A stretch of DNA of 22,645 nucleotides from JBHIET01 sp046760785 (GTDB lineage: Bacteria; Chloroflexota; Anaerolineae; B4-G1). The translations under genes were made by a program, and so were the position numbers. Below the pieces are notes generated by a model. That model was not told the DNA's origin and did not search any database. It was given only the letters and a program-made list of their open reading frames with translations. The DNA lies in assembly GCA_046760785.1 (NCBI GenBank), contig JBHIET010000056.1:1-22645 (forward strand). The letters are read 5' to 3'. Positions 14,725 to 22,585 of this stretch are shown one piece after another. How positions within the stretch are numbered: position 1 is the first letter of the stretch; each line of letters starts with the position of its first letter.

Positions 14725-16146
14725 ATGTGGCAGACCTACTACACTCCCACCTCCGTTGACGAAGCCCTGCGCCTCCTGGCCGAGCACGGCCCCGAGGCCC
14801 GTATCATTGCCGGTGGTACCGACCTGCTGGTCGAGTTGCGGCGCGGAGACCGGCAGGCGCGCGTTCTGGTGGATGTCACCCGCATCGGCGGGCTCGACCA
14901 GGTGCGCCTGGACGATGCCGGGCTGGTGCACGTCGGCCCGGCGGTGACGCACAACCAGGCCGTGGCGTCGGATCTGCTGGTCAAGCGAGGATTCCCCCTA
15001 CCGCTGGCCTGCTGGCGGGTCGGCACACCGCAGCTACGCAACCGGGGCACGATAGCCGGCAACCTCGTCACCGCTTCCCCCGCCAACGACACCATCACCG
15101 CGTTGTGGGCGCTGGGTGCCCGGCTCAAGCTGCGCAGTGTGCGTGGCGAGCGCACGCTTTCCTTCGCCGACTTTTACCAGGGCGTGCGCCAAACCGTCCT
15201 GGCCCCCGACGAGATGGTGACCGACGTCATATTCCCTGCGCTGGCCTCCAACCAGCGCTCCGCCTTTGCCAAACTGGGCCTGCGGCGCACGCACGCCATC
15301 GCCCTCGTCAACGTCGCCGCCGTGCTTACCTTCGATGACGACGTCGTCACCCAGGCGTGCATCACGCTGGGTAGCGTCGCCCCCACGATCATCCGCGCAC
15401 GAGAGGCGGAGGGAGCACTGGTGGGAGCGTCGCTGAGCGAGGAGCGCATCGCCGAGGCGGCCGACCTGGCCGCCCAGACCGCCGTCCCCATTGACGACAT
15501 CCGCGCCGGGGCCGACTATCGGAGTGAGATGGTGCGTGTGCTGGTGCGCCGTGCCCTCACCAGGCTGTGCGACTCCACGTGGCGGGCCGAGCTTCCCGGC
15601 GAGCCGCCGATGCTGTGGGGACGCACCGCAGGCCGCTTCCCCCGCCTGGCCGGCAAGACGATACACCATCACGACGGAGGCCCTGAGCCTATCGAGTGTA
15701 CGGTCAATGGGGAGAACGTCGTCGTGCAGGGGGCCGGCGGCAAGACGCTGCTGGAGATGCTGCGCGACGACCTGGGGCTGACCGGCACCAAGGAGGGCTG
15801 CGCTGAAGGAGAGTGCGGAGCTTGCACGGTGTGGATGGACGGTATTGCAGTGCTGGCCTGCCTGGTCCCTGCCCCCCGCGCCCACGGCACGCACATCGTC
15901 ACCGTCGAGGGACTGGCCCAGGAGGGCGAACTCCACCCGTTACAGCAGGCATTTGTAGACGAGGGGGCGGTGCAGTGCGGCTACTGCACGCCCGGCTTCA
16001 TTATGGCCGGCGCCAGCCTGCTGGAAGAAATCCCCCATCCCACCCGCGAGCAAATCGTCGCCGGGCTGAGCGGCAACCTGTGCCGCTGCACCGGGTATTA
16101 CAAGATCGTGAGTGCGGTTGAAAGCGCAGCGGAGGAGCAGGGCTGA
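14725..16146 (+). CDS. Fused FAD and [2Fe-2S] subunit of a xanthine-dehydrogenase-type hydroxylase
   Basis: A 473-residue fusion. Residues 1 to about 290 form the FAD-binding domain of the XdhB/CoxM type: AGGTDLL (29-35) and TPQLRNRGTIAGNL (101-114). Residues about 322-470 are a two-cluster ferredoxin domain: C359, C364, C367 and C379 hold the plant-type cluster, and C418, C421, C453 and C455 the second. In molybdenum hydroxylases these pass electrons between a molybdopterin subunit and NAD or another acceptor. The molybdenum subunit is not in the window, although the E. coli purine locus carries an FAD subunit (YgfM) next to a Mo subunit (XdhD). The ATG at 14725 follows AGGAG by about ten bases. 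The order FAD then Fe-S is the reverse of eukaryotic xanthine dehydrogenase. Confidence 0.9.
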   Translation: MWQTYYTPTSVDEALRLLAEHGPEARIIAGGTDLLVELRRGDRQARVLVDVTRIGGLDQVRLDDAGLVHVGPAVTHNQAVASDLLVKRGFPLPLACWRVGTPQLRNRGTIAGNLVTASPANDTITALWALGARLKLRSVRGERTLSFADFYQGVRQTVLAPDEMVTDVIFPALASNQRSAFAKLGLRRTHAIALVNVAAVLTFDDDVVTQACITLGSVAPTIIRAREAEGALVGASLSEERIAEAADLAAQTAVPIDDIRAGADYRSEMVRVLVRRALTRLCDSTWRAELPGEPPMLWGRTAGRFPRLAGKTIHHHDGGPEPIECTVNGENVVVQGAGGKTLLEMLRDDLGLTGTKEGCAEGECGACTVWMDGIAVLACLVPAPRAHGTHIVTVEGLAQEGELHPLQQAFVDEGAVQCGYCTPGFIMAGASLLEEIPHPTREQIVAGLSGNLCRCTGYYKIVSAVESAAEEQG

Positions 16147-16186
16147 TTGTGCTGATGTATATGAGCGAAGAAAGAGAGCTAAGCTT

Positions 16187-16312
16187 ATGGAAGCCGTAAC
16201 TGCCCAAGAACCTATCCGCTATCTGGTTGAGGAGAGCGGCAGGCGAATGGTGCGTCTACGGCGATTGTGGTTGCGGGTGGGAAAACATCCACAGCAAACG
16301 GAAACGGTGTAA
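16187..16312 (+). CDS. Short ORF, possible truncated antitoxin
   Basis: A 41-residue frame starting at ATG 16187. EPIRYLVEESGRR resembles the opening beta strand and turn of Phd/YefM- or RelB-like antitoxins, which usually continue with a V-x-L-x-x-x-E-Y segment. Here the frame turns into a basic, unconvincing tail. I read it as the head of a decayed antitoxin gene, or chance. It lies in the degraded stretch between the hydroxylase subunit and a broken gene. Confidence 0.3.
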   Translation: MEAVTAQEPIRYLVEESGRRMVRLRRLWLRVGKHPQQTETV

Positions 16313-16322
16313 AGGGGTCGCG

Positions 16323-16809
16323 ATGGAACGTACCGTCCCCACCACCGGCAGCGAGGAGATCCAACTCTACATGCGCACTTATTACTCGCTGCTGCGCACC
16401 ACCGATGAAGTACAGATCCAAACGCTGGTCGAGACCCACCTGGGGATGGATTCGCTCCTGCACGTTAAATCCCGCGACGACACGCCTGACCTTTCCGTCT
16501 TCGTCTACTGCTCGTTGCGGCTGCCGCGTTGCATCCGGCAGACGCGATTGATCGTGATGGGGCAGTCGGAGCGGGTGTTCGGGCAGCGGGGTTACTCCGA
16601 TGTTGAACAGTGGCAGCTCGTCACGGCCCTCGGACGCCGTCGTCGTTCCTTCTTCGATGGCCGGGAAACACTGGCCAGATTGAATGGAACAAGATACACC
16701 GTTCGGCAGGGGGCAGAATCTGGGAACACAACACTTATCCTACTTTGGGATGGACCCTACCTACGCGGCGACTGTCGCCGTCCTGCGCCACATCTTAGAG
16801 CGTGTTTAG
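16323..16809 (+). pseudogene. Broken gene of an uncharacterised family, spread over three frames
   Basis: The ATG at 16323 opens a protein-like frame (MERTVPTTGSEEIQLYMRTY) that runs to FFDGRETLA near 16677. Beyond it the same frame loses protein character. In the next frame, QIEWNKIHR (16676-16702) continues plausibly. In the third frame, QHLSYFGMDPTYAATVAVLR (16729-16788) runs to a natural stop at 16807-16809. The simplest reading is one ancestral gene with at least two internal deletions that changed frame. The first section resembles a family I recall from Anaerolineae genomes as hypothetical; its function is unknown. Palindromic repeats follow immediately. Confidence 0.6.
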
Positions 16810-16825
16810 AAATTCGCGGGAGGGT

Positions 16826-16923
16826 AACCTTGCGAAGGGTTCAAGGCGGATTTTGGGCTAAAAGCACCTTCGTTCGTCAAGAATTGCACCGTTTCCAGGG
16901 CTATTCATAACCTTCGCAAGGTT
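16826..16923. repeat. Pair of AACCTTGCGAAGGTT-type palindromes in inverted orientation
   Basis: One copy at 16826-16841 (AACCTTGCGAAGGGTT) and one at 16909-16923 (AACCTTCGCAAGGTT) flank about 67 bases that hold no gene. Each copy is itself a 6+6 palindrome around a 3-base centre. The unit may be a small non-autonomous element. Confidence 0.65.
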
Positions 16924-16972
16924 AAGTGTGCGCGTTGAGACAGGAGGGGGATAAAGTTGATGTGAGGTGGAG

Positions 16973-17755
16973 ATGAACTTACTGATAGTAGAAGATTTGT
17001 GGGTTCAGCGACCCGGCGCGGAGGTGCTGCGCGGGGTCAACCTGGTCATCCGGCGTGGTGAGGTACACGCGCTGCTGGGCCTCAACGGTTCGGGCAAGAC
17101 CAGCCTGGCGCTGACGCTGATGGGAGCCGGTGGGTATGAGCCTGAGCGGGGTCGCATCCTGTTCGAGGGACGGGACATCACTTCCCTTTCGTTGACCGAG
17201 CGGGCGCGACTGGGGCTGACGCTGGCCTGGCAGGAGCCTGCGCGCTTCGAGGGGCTGGTCGCCGCCGATTACCTGGCGCTGGGGATGCGCGAGCCCTCGC
17301 GGGTGCGGCTCGAGCAGGCGCTGGCGGCGGTGGCGCTCTCGCCTACGGCCTACCTGGGTCGCCCGGTCAACCACGCCCTCTCCGGCGGGGAGCGGAAGCG
17401 GATCGAGCTGGCGGCGGTCTACGCCATGCGGCCCCGGCTGGCCATCCTCGACGAGCCCGATTCCGGGATTGACGTGCTGTGCATCGAGGACATCATGGCG
17501 TTGATCCGCCGCATGGCGGACGAGGGCACGTCTGTGCTCCTGATCACCCACCGCGACGAGATGGCGGAGGTGGCCGATGCGGCATCCCTGATGTGCGGCG
17601 GCACGATCATCAACACCGGCACGCCGGCCGAGGTGCGCGAGTACTTTGCCCAGCGCTGCCGGCCCCACGGCGACCTCCTGGGCTACCAGCCCTGGGGCGA
17701 GGAGGCGGGTGGCACCTACCAGCGCGTGGTGAGCGAAGGGGTGTGTCGTGAGTAG
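16973..17755 (+). CDS. sufC: SufC-like ABC ATPase of Fe-S cluster assembly (SmsC type)
   Basis: Soluble ABC ATPase that drives the SufB-type scaffold. Counted from the alternative GTG at 16967, Walker A GLNGSGKT is at 38-45, the signature LSGGERKRIE at about 138-147, and Walker B with the Suf-type extension LAILDEPDSGID at 158-169. An H-loop (LLITHRDE) follows. The length is normal for SufC. I chose the ATG at 16973, though the GTG at 16967 also has a GA-rich sequence before it. Its TAG overlaps the GTG of the scaffold gene by eight bases, so the two are coupled. No SufS, SufU, SufE or SufD is beside it: a minimal two-gene set of the kind described as SMS in anaerobes. Confidence 0.88.
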   Translation: MNLLIVEDLWVQRPGAEVLRGVNLVIRRGEVHALLGLNGSGKTSLALTLMGAGGYEPERGRILFEGRDITSLSLTERARLGLTLAWQEPARFEGLVAADYLALGMREPSRVRLEQALAAVALSPTAYLGRPVNHALSGGERKRIELAAVYAMRPRLAILDEPDSGIDVLCIEDIMALIRRMADEGTSVLLITHRDEMAEVADAASLMCGGTIINTGTPAEVREYFAQRCRPHGDLLGYQPWGEEAGGTYQRVVSEGVCRE

Positions 17756-18743
17756 CCATCCCGCTCCTGTCAAGACTTCTGCTCTGCAGCAGCGCGACCC
17801 GGTTTGGGCTCGTGAGTTCGAGGCCATTCTGAAAGCATACGAACAGGCTGGTGGTAAGCCGGATTTCTTGCAGACGGGGCGCGTTGCCAGCGCCGTCATC
17901 AGCGGCAACCGGGTGTTGGCAGTCAATCTGGTCGAGGGTGTAAACATCGAGGCGGAGGAGCTGGAGCACGGCATTCGCGCCTGCGTCACGGTCGCGCCGG
18001 GCACGAAAGTGGATTACCCGGTGCATCTGTGCTTCGGTGTGATCCCCAGTGAGGGGTTGCAGGAGATCTTCTCCGAGTTCGAGATTGGGGAGGGGGCAGA
18101 GGTTGGTTTCCTGGCGCACTGCACTTTCCCCAACGCGGTGGACCTCAAGCACGTGATGGATGCGCGGGTTCACGTCGGGCCGGGCGCGACGATGCGTTAC
18201 AGCGAGGCGCACTACCACGGCCCCCACGGTGGCATTGAGGTGCTGCCCACCACCCACGCCCAGGTGGACGCGGGCGGGCGATTGGAATCCGAGTTCAATC
18301 TGACGCACGGCCGGGTGGGGCGGTTGGAGATTCAGTTCGAGGTAGACGTGGCGGCCCGGGGTGTGGTCGAGTTGGTCGCCAAGGCGTATGGCTTGGTCGA
18401 GGACGAGATCAGCGTGAACGAGGTGGTGCGGCTCAACGGCGAGGGGGCGCGTGGCCTGACCAAGACCCGGGTCGCGGTGCGCGACCGAGCCACCAGTGAG
18501 GTCTACACCACTGCGGAAGGGAACGCGCCCGGTGCCGTGGGGCACATGGATTGCACCGAGGTCGTGCGCGACGTGGCGGTGGCGCGCAACGTGCCCGTCG
18601 TCGTCGTGCGTGACGAGCGGGCGCGGGTGACTCACGAGGCGGCCATCGGCAGCGTCAACAGGAAGGAGCTAGAGACGCTGATGGCGCGTGGGCTGGATGA
18701 GGATGATGCGGTAGACATCATCATCCGAGGAATGTTGGGTTAA
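17748..18743 (+). CDS. SufB/SufD-family scaffold, short form (SmsB type)
   Basis: A 331-residue SufBD-core protein, much shorter than the usual SufB because the long N-terminal helical region is nearly absent. The parallel beta-helix core carries HGPHGGIE (about 157-164). The C-terminal GHMDCTEVVRD has C269 in the position of the essential SufB cysteine, and RVTHEAAIGSVN (292-303) has H295 and E296, followed by the family's helical end. The GTG start at 17748 overlaps the end of sufC. With SufC it would form a C2B2 complex that builds [4Fe-4S] clusters. This fits a strictly anaerobic lifestyle and supplies clusters that the TtcA-like enzyme and the hydroxylase subunit both need. Confidence 0.87.
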   Translation: MSSHPAPVKTSALQQRDPVWAREFEAILKAYEQAGGKPDFLQTGRVASAVISGNRVLAVNLVEGVNIEAEELEHGIRACVTVAPGTKVDYPVHLCFGVIPSEGLQEIFSEFEIGEGAEVGFLAHCTFPNAVDLKHVMDARVHVGPGATMRYSEAHYHGPHGGIEVLPTTHAQVDAGGRLESEFNLTHGRVGRLEIQFEVDVAARGVVELVAKAYGLVEDEISVNEVVRLNGEGARGLTKTRVAVRDRATSEVYTTAEGNAPGAVGHMDCTEVVRDVAVARNVPVVVVRDERARVTHEAAIGSVNRKELETLMARGLDEDDAVDIIIRGMLG

Positions 18744-18754
18744 TTGCGAGGGGA

Positions 18755-20791
18755 GTGGACACGATTCCGCCAACAACGGCTCACCGAAGCGCTGGTAGTA
18801 GCCAGCGCAAGGGCCATGGTCTCAGCGCAGTAGAAAATCTCGTCCTTGCGGGCCTGGGCCTGCTCCTCTACGGCGATAGCGTCACTCTGCCTTTTTTCTT
18901 CGACGACATCCTGCACATCAGGTGGGTGAGGGGCAACTCGCTCCTGGGGCTGTGGACAGGAGCTGCATCGCTTGGCTATTACCGCCCGCTTCCCCCCACG
19001 CTGTTAAAGTTGGGCATGTGGTGCATCGAAATGCCCTCCCCTGCACTTCTGCACACGATAAACGTTGCCCTGCACATCCTGAACGCAGCGCTGGTGGTTG
19101 TCCTGACTCGCCGGGTAGTCCGACCTTCATACTATCGGTTAACCGGTCTCGTAGCCGGGATCCTGTTCCTCTCCTACCCTTTTTCGTACCAGGCAGTGCC
19201 CTGGGTTGGAGCGCTCTTTCATCTGCTTGTGACCTCTCTGGTACTGGGCGCAGTTCTGAGCGGCATCAAGGCCCGCTCTGCGTCTGGGTGGGGCTGGCGG
19301 GTGCTATCGCTAGGAATGGCGATTGCGGCTCTTCTTACCCACGAATCGGGTCTGGTTATAGGAGGCTGGTTGCTGGCATACGAGCTGATATGTCGCGGCT
19401 ACGATGATGATAAACCCCGGCGCATCTCCCTTTGGCCCCTGGCCTATCTGGTGTTGGGCGTGGTTTACGTGCCGTTATACTTCTCCGTTCCCAGAGCGAG
19501 CAGTCCTCTGCCGCCTCTGACCCTCGAGCGATTGATCCAGAACGGGGCTTACCTGCTTCAGGGACTGGCCTTCCCCGTCGCTCCCATGACCCGTTGGACG
19601 ATGGGCGGTTGGGGATGGAACGACCTCGGCGCTGCGTATTTGGCTGCAGGACTCACCATTGGTCTATTGGTGCTTTTGGGCTGGCGCGGAGGGATGCGGA
19701 GGGCACTGGGATTCGCGCTGATTTGTTTTACACTGACAATTATCCCGGCGTGGCTGATGCTGTACTTCAACTACCTGATCAGCGGGCCGCGATTGCTTTA
19801 CCTGGCAGGCGTAGGGGCCGTTATTGCCTGGGCCTGCGGCTTCCAATTGCTGGCTCGTCTTGGCCAGGGATGGCGGCGTGCTCTTGCAACTGGATCGTCG
19901 CTGCTCCTGGTCATACTGACGGTGGCTTTTGGTTGCCGCTTCGTGCGTGTCCGCCAAGCCGTTCACAGGTTGGGTGGGGGAGTGATCTGGCAGGTGAGCC
20001 GGATCGCTGCCGCAACACCGGCGGACGAGCGGCTGCTTGTTGTTAACTACCCGGCCTGGTTGGCCCCCGACCGTCTGGTTTACCCGGTGGGACACGAAGG
20101 AGTCGAGTTTATGCCGGTTTACCTTGGCGTCGGCGACCTGGCCTGGGCCAACAGTGGGGTAGAACGCGAAATCCAGACGGCCAAGTTCGCCAACGCGCTG
20201 GTAAAACTGCCGGGCCTCTACTGCGGCGTGCGCGGGCCCGAGGTAGGATGGGAGGGCCTGGCGGAGAGAATAAGAGCTGCTGACCAGGTCTACGCGGTCC
20301 ACTTCACGCCAGACGCGCTGAACTTGTCGCGGGTGGGGCGTCTTGTGGATACCCCCTTTACGAGTACAACTACGAACACGATGTCACTGGCGGTCTTTGG
20401 CGGTCGCGTGGCGCTGATGGCTGCCGAGACCATGTCCGCCGAGGAAGGGATTCTAGTGGTACGACTTGTCTGGCAGGCCGAGGGCCCGCTGGCCGAAGCC
20501 GACTACCGCATCTTTGCCCATCTCTACGATGCATCTGGTGGTCTGGTCACGCAGTCTGATGGGTATTCTATGGACGGCCTATATCCTTTCTGGCTCTGGC
20601 GCCCTGGCGAGCAAATCGAGGAGATACGCTACCTCACACTGCCCGAGTCCCATCCCCCGGGCCACTATCGAATCGCTGTAGGTATCTACGACGAAGCCAG
20701 TGGCAGGCGGCTCCCAGCTTTCACTCCCGAAGGCGCCCGTTTCAAAGACGACGCTGCACTCATCTCCGAGATTCGTTGGCCCGGAGATTGA
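18755..20791 (+). CDS. Polytopic membrane protein, GT-C glycosyltransferase-like
   Basis: A 678-residue integral membrane protein. About ten hydrophobic segments fill residues 25-400. FFFDDILH (48-55) lies in the first external loop, where GT-C glycosyltransferases carry their acidic catalytic motif, followed by YYRPLPP. The last 130 residues or so form a soluble beta-rich domain (VVRLVWQAEG, YRIFAHLYDASG, GHYRIAVGIYDEASGRRLP) often found at the end of Chloroflexota GT-39-like proteins. The likely role is transfer of sugars from a polyprenyl-phosphate donor to an exported acceptor; donor and acceptor are unknown. The GTG at 18755 follows GAGGGGA closely, an unusually short spacing, so a later start is possible. 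Its stop overlaps the -35 box of efp. Confidence 0.7.
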   Translation: MDTIPPTTAHRSAGSSQRKGHGLSAVENLVLAGLGLLLYGDSVTLPFFFDDILHIRWVRGNSLLGLWTGAASLGYYRPLPPTLLKLGMWCIEMPSPALLHTINVALHILNAALVVVLTRRVVRPSYYRLTGLVAGILFLSYPFSYQAVPWVGALFHLLVTSLVLGAVLSGIKARSASGWGWRVLSLGMAIAALLTHESGLVIGGWLLAYELICRGYDDDKPRRISLWPLAYLVLGVVYVPLYFSVPRASSPLPPLTLERLIQNGAYLLQGLAFPVAPMTRWTMGGWGWNDLGAAYLAAGLTIGLLVLLGWRGGMRRALGFALICFTLTIIPAWLMLYFNYLISGPRLLYLAGVGAVIAWACGFQLLARLGQGWRRALATGSSLLLVILTVAFGCRFVRVRQAVHRLGGGVIWQVSRIAAATPADERLLVVNYPAWLAPDRLVYPVGHEGVEFMPVYLGVGDLAWANSGVEREIQTAKFANALVKLPGLYCGVRGPEVGWEGLAERIRAADQVYAVHFTPDALNLSRVGRLVDTPFTSTTTNTMSLAVFGGRVALMAAETMSAEEGILVVRLVWQAEGPLAEADYRIFAHLYDASGGLVTQSDGYSMDGLYPFWLWRPGEQIEEIRYLTLPESHPPGHYRIAVGIYDEASGRRLPAFTPEGARFKDDAALISEIRWPGD

Positions 20792-20815
20792 CGATGTGGG
20801 TGGAATGGGTATAAT
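20788..20815 (+). promoter_or_regulatory. Strong promoter for efp
   Basis: TTGACG (20788-20793), a 16-base spacer and a perfect TATAAT (20810-20815). The -35 box overlaps the TGA of the preceding membrane-protein gene. The start site near 20823 leaves a leader of about 22 bases holding GGGAGG before the ATG at 20845. Confidence 0.75.
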
Positions 20816-20844
20816 CCAGGCAATCCTATGGGAGGAGACCGGCT

Positions 20845-21402
20845 ATGATTGACGTCAACGAATTGCGTAAAGGTGTCACTTTCACGATGGACGGTGAGCT
20901 TTACAAGGTGCTGGAGTATCAACATCATAAGCCGGGGCGGGGCAGAGCGACTATCCGCACCACGCTGCGCAATCTGCGCACCGGCACAACTATCCAGAAG
21001 AACTTCATCTCCGGCGACCGGGTGGAAGACATCCGCGTCAAGCGACGGGGAGTACAGTACCTCTATAGCGACGGCGACCTGTACCACTTTATGGACACCG
21101 AGACCTACGATCAGACGGCCTTGTCTGCCCGCGTCCTGAGCGGCGAGATTCCCTACCTCAAAGAGGGAATGGAATTGGTGCTGTCAAGCTACGAAGGGGA
21201 GCCGCTGGACATGGAACTGCCGACGACAGTGGATCTGGAGGTGGTCGAGGCAGAGATGGCGGTCGCTGGCGACACGGCCACCGGCGCAATGAAGAAAGTG
21301 ACGCTGGAAACCGGCCTGGAGGTACAGGTGCCCCTGTTCGTCGAGCAGGGTGATGTGATTCGCGTGGACACCCGCACCGGCGAGTACGTCACACGGGTGT
21401 AA
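20845..21402 (+). CDS. efp: Translation elongation factor P
   Basis: EF-P binds the ribosome between P and E sites and relieves stalling at polyproline stretches. The 185-residue length and three beta-barrel domains match the family. FISGDRVEDI and YHFMDTETYDQ mark domains I and II, and the protein ends with the canonical VDTRTGEYVTRV. The tip loop reads HKPGRGRA with Arg at position 32, where the E. coli type has a modified Lys. Arg-32 is the residue rhamnosylated by EarP in some Proteobacteria; no EarP, EpmA or EpmB gene is in view, so modification here is open. The start is well supported by GGGAGG about nine bases upstream. Confidence 0.96.
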   Translation: MIDVNELRKGVTFTMDGELYKVLEYQHHKPGRGRATIRTTLRNLRTGTTIQKNFISGDRVEDIRVKRRGVQYLYSDGDLYHFMDTETYDQTALSARVLSGEIPYLKEGMELVLSSYEGEPLDMELPTTVDLEVVEAEMAVAGDTATGAMKKVTLETGLEVQVPLFVEQGDVIRVDTRTGEYVTRV

Positions 21403-21403
21403 A

Positions 21404-21427
21404 TGGTTTGTTGGTTTGTTAGCTGGT
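21404..21427. repeat. Short 8-base-period repeat after efp
   Basis: TGGTTTGT occurs twice in tandem, then a degenerate third unit TAGCTGGT. It lies just after the efp stop. It makes an in-frame extension of the next gene from an ATG at 21403 unlikely to be real protein. Confidence 0.5.
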
Positions 21428-21441
21428 TGAGACTTGTATTG

Positions 21442-21786
21442 ATGCGCACGCCTGCCGGTAGTGAGTGCCCTTATTACTACGAAGACTTCTACCGCGGACA
21501 CTCCACCCAGGAGTGCCGCCTGATCGGGCGCAACCCGCGTTCGGAGCCGTGGATGCCCAATCTGTGTGCCCGCTGCCCGGTACCCTCTATCCTGCGCGCC
21601 AATGCCTGTCCCAATATGGTGCTGGAGGGACGGGTAATCCGCCGCTGGTTGGGGCTCGTTCAGCGCGTCGAGGTCTACGCCGTGTGCACTGAGCACCATG
21701 TCGAGGTGGCCGATCCCTACGTTGGCTGTGGCCACTGCCACCCGCAGGCGGCGGCGATTCTCGAAGCGCCGGAGGTATGGGAGTAG
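21442..21786 (+). CDS. Cysteine-rich small protein, putative metal-binding
   Basis: A 114-residue protein of unknown function with eight cysteines at 9, 25, 42, 45, 56, 82, 96 and 99. They include two CxxC pairs (CARC and CGHC) and nearby histidines (HH at 85-86, H100). This spacing suggests one or two structural zinc sites or an Fe-S cluster. The ATG at 21442 was preferred to one at 21403 because the intervening sequence is a short repeat; neither has a strong ribosome-binding site. It follows efp on the same strand and ends four bases before the HAD gene, so the three are probably one transcript. Confidence 0.65.
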   Translation: MRTPAGSECPYYYEDFYRGHSTQECRLIGRNPRSEPWMPNLCARCPVPSILRANACPNMVLEGRVIRRWLGLVQRVEVYAVCTEHHVEVADPYVGCGHCHPQAAAILEAPEVWE

Positions 21787-21790
21787 CACG

Positions 21791-22585
21791 GTGTTCAAAG
21801 CCATCCTCTTCGACCTGGATGACACGCTGCTGGTCAACTCGATGGACACCTTCATCCCGGCCTATATCCAGGCGCTCGCTCGCCACGTGGCCTACCTGAT
21901 CCCTCCTGAGCGTCTGATCTCGGAGTTGCTGCGCGCCACGCGGGCGATGGAGGCCAACGATGGCACCGGTCCGACCAATAAGGAAGCGTTTGCGGCCGTC
22001 TTCTACCCGGCGCTGGGGTACGACCTGGATGAACTGCAGTCCATCTTCGATCGGTTCTACGCCGAGGAGTTTTCCAAGTTACGCGCCCTGACACGGCCAG
22101 TGCCGGAGGCTCGTCCTCTGATCGCATGGGCCTTCGAGCGCGGCCTACAGGTGGCCATCGCGACCAACCCGATGTTCCCCCGTTCGCCCATCGAACAGCG
22201 GCTGGAGTGGGCCGGTGTACCCGTGACCGAGTTCGACTACGCACTGGTGACCAGCTACGAGAACATGCACGCCACCAAGGCCCACCCGGCCTACTACCGC
22301 GAGATTCTGGCACAGTTGGGCCGGCAGCCGGATGAATGTCTGATGGTAGGCGACGACTGGGAGCGCGACATCGCTCCGGCCGGTTCCGTCGGCATCCCCG
22401 GTTACTGGATCGCGGAGCTGGATGACACACCGCAAAGGCAAAGAACCACCCCCCAGCATTGGCCACGCACACGGGATGGCTCTCCTTCCAGTCTCTGCAC
22501 TTTAAGCCTCGAGCCTTGTGTCAGGGCAGATTTACTATCAGCGGGAGCGACGGGCCACGCACCCCGTCCGACAAAATTCTCTTAG
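21791..22585 (+). CDS. HAD-superfamily phosphatase with an aberrant C-terminus
   Basis: A haloacid-dehalogenase-type hydrolase, 264 residues in the open frame. The motifs are FDLDDT (nucleophile D8 and acid D10), ATNP as motif II, a lysine in HATKAHP as motif III, and MVGDDWERDI as motif IV. The GTG at 21791 starts four bases after the preceding stop and directly before the first strand; GGAGG stands about 15 bases upstream. After GYWIAELDD (near 22425) the frame becomes Arg-, Pro- and Ser-rich and no longer looks like a HAD tail. Another frame there reads PPPSIGH and soon stops, so a frameshift near 22430-22440 is likely. The core is complete, so activity may survive. Substrate unknown. Confidence 0.75.
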   Translation: MFKAILFDLDDTLLVNSMDTFIPAYIQALARHVAYLIPPERLISELLRATRAMEANDGTGPTNKEAFAAVFYPALGYDLDELQSIFDRFYAEEFSKLRALTRPVPEARPLIAWAFERGLQVAIATNPMFPRSPIEQRLEWAGVPVTEFDYALVTSYENMHATKAHPAYYREILAQLGRQPDECLMVGDDWERDIAPAGSVGIPGYWIAELDDTPQRQRTTPQHWPRTRDGSPSSLCTLSLEPCVRADLLSAGATGHAPRPTKFS

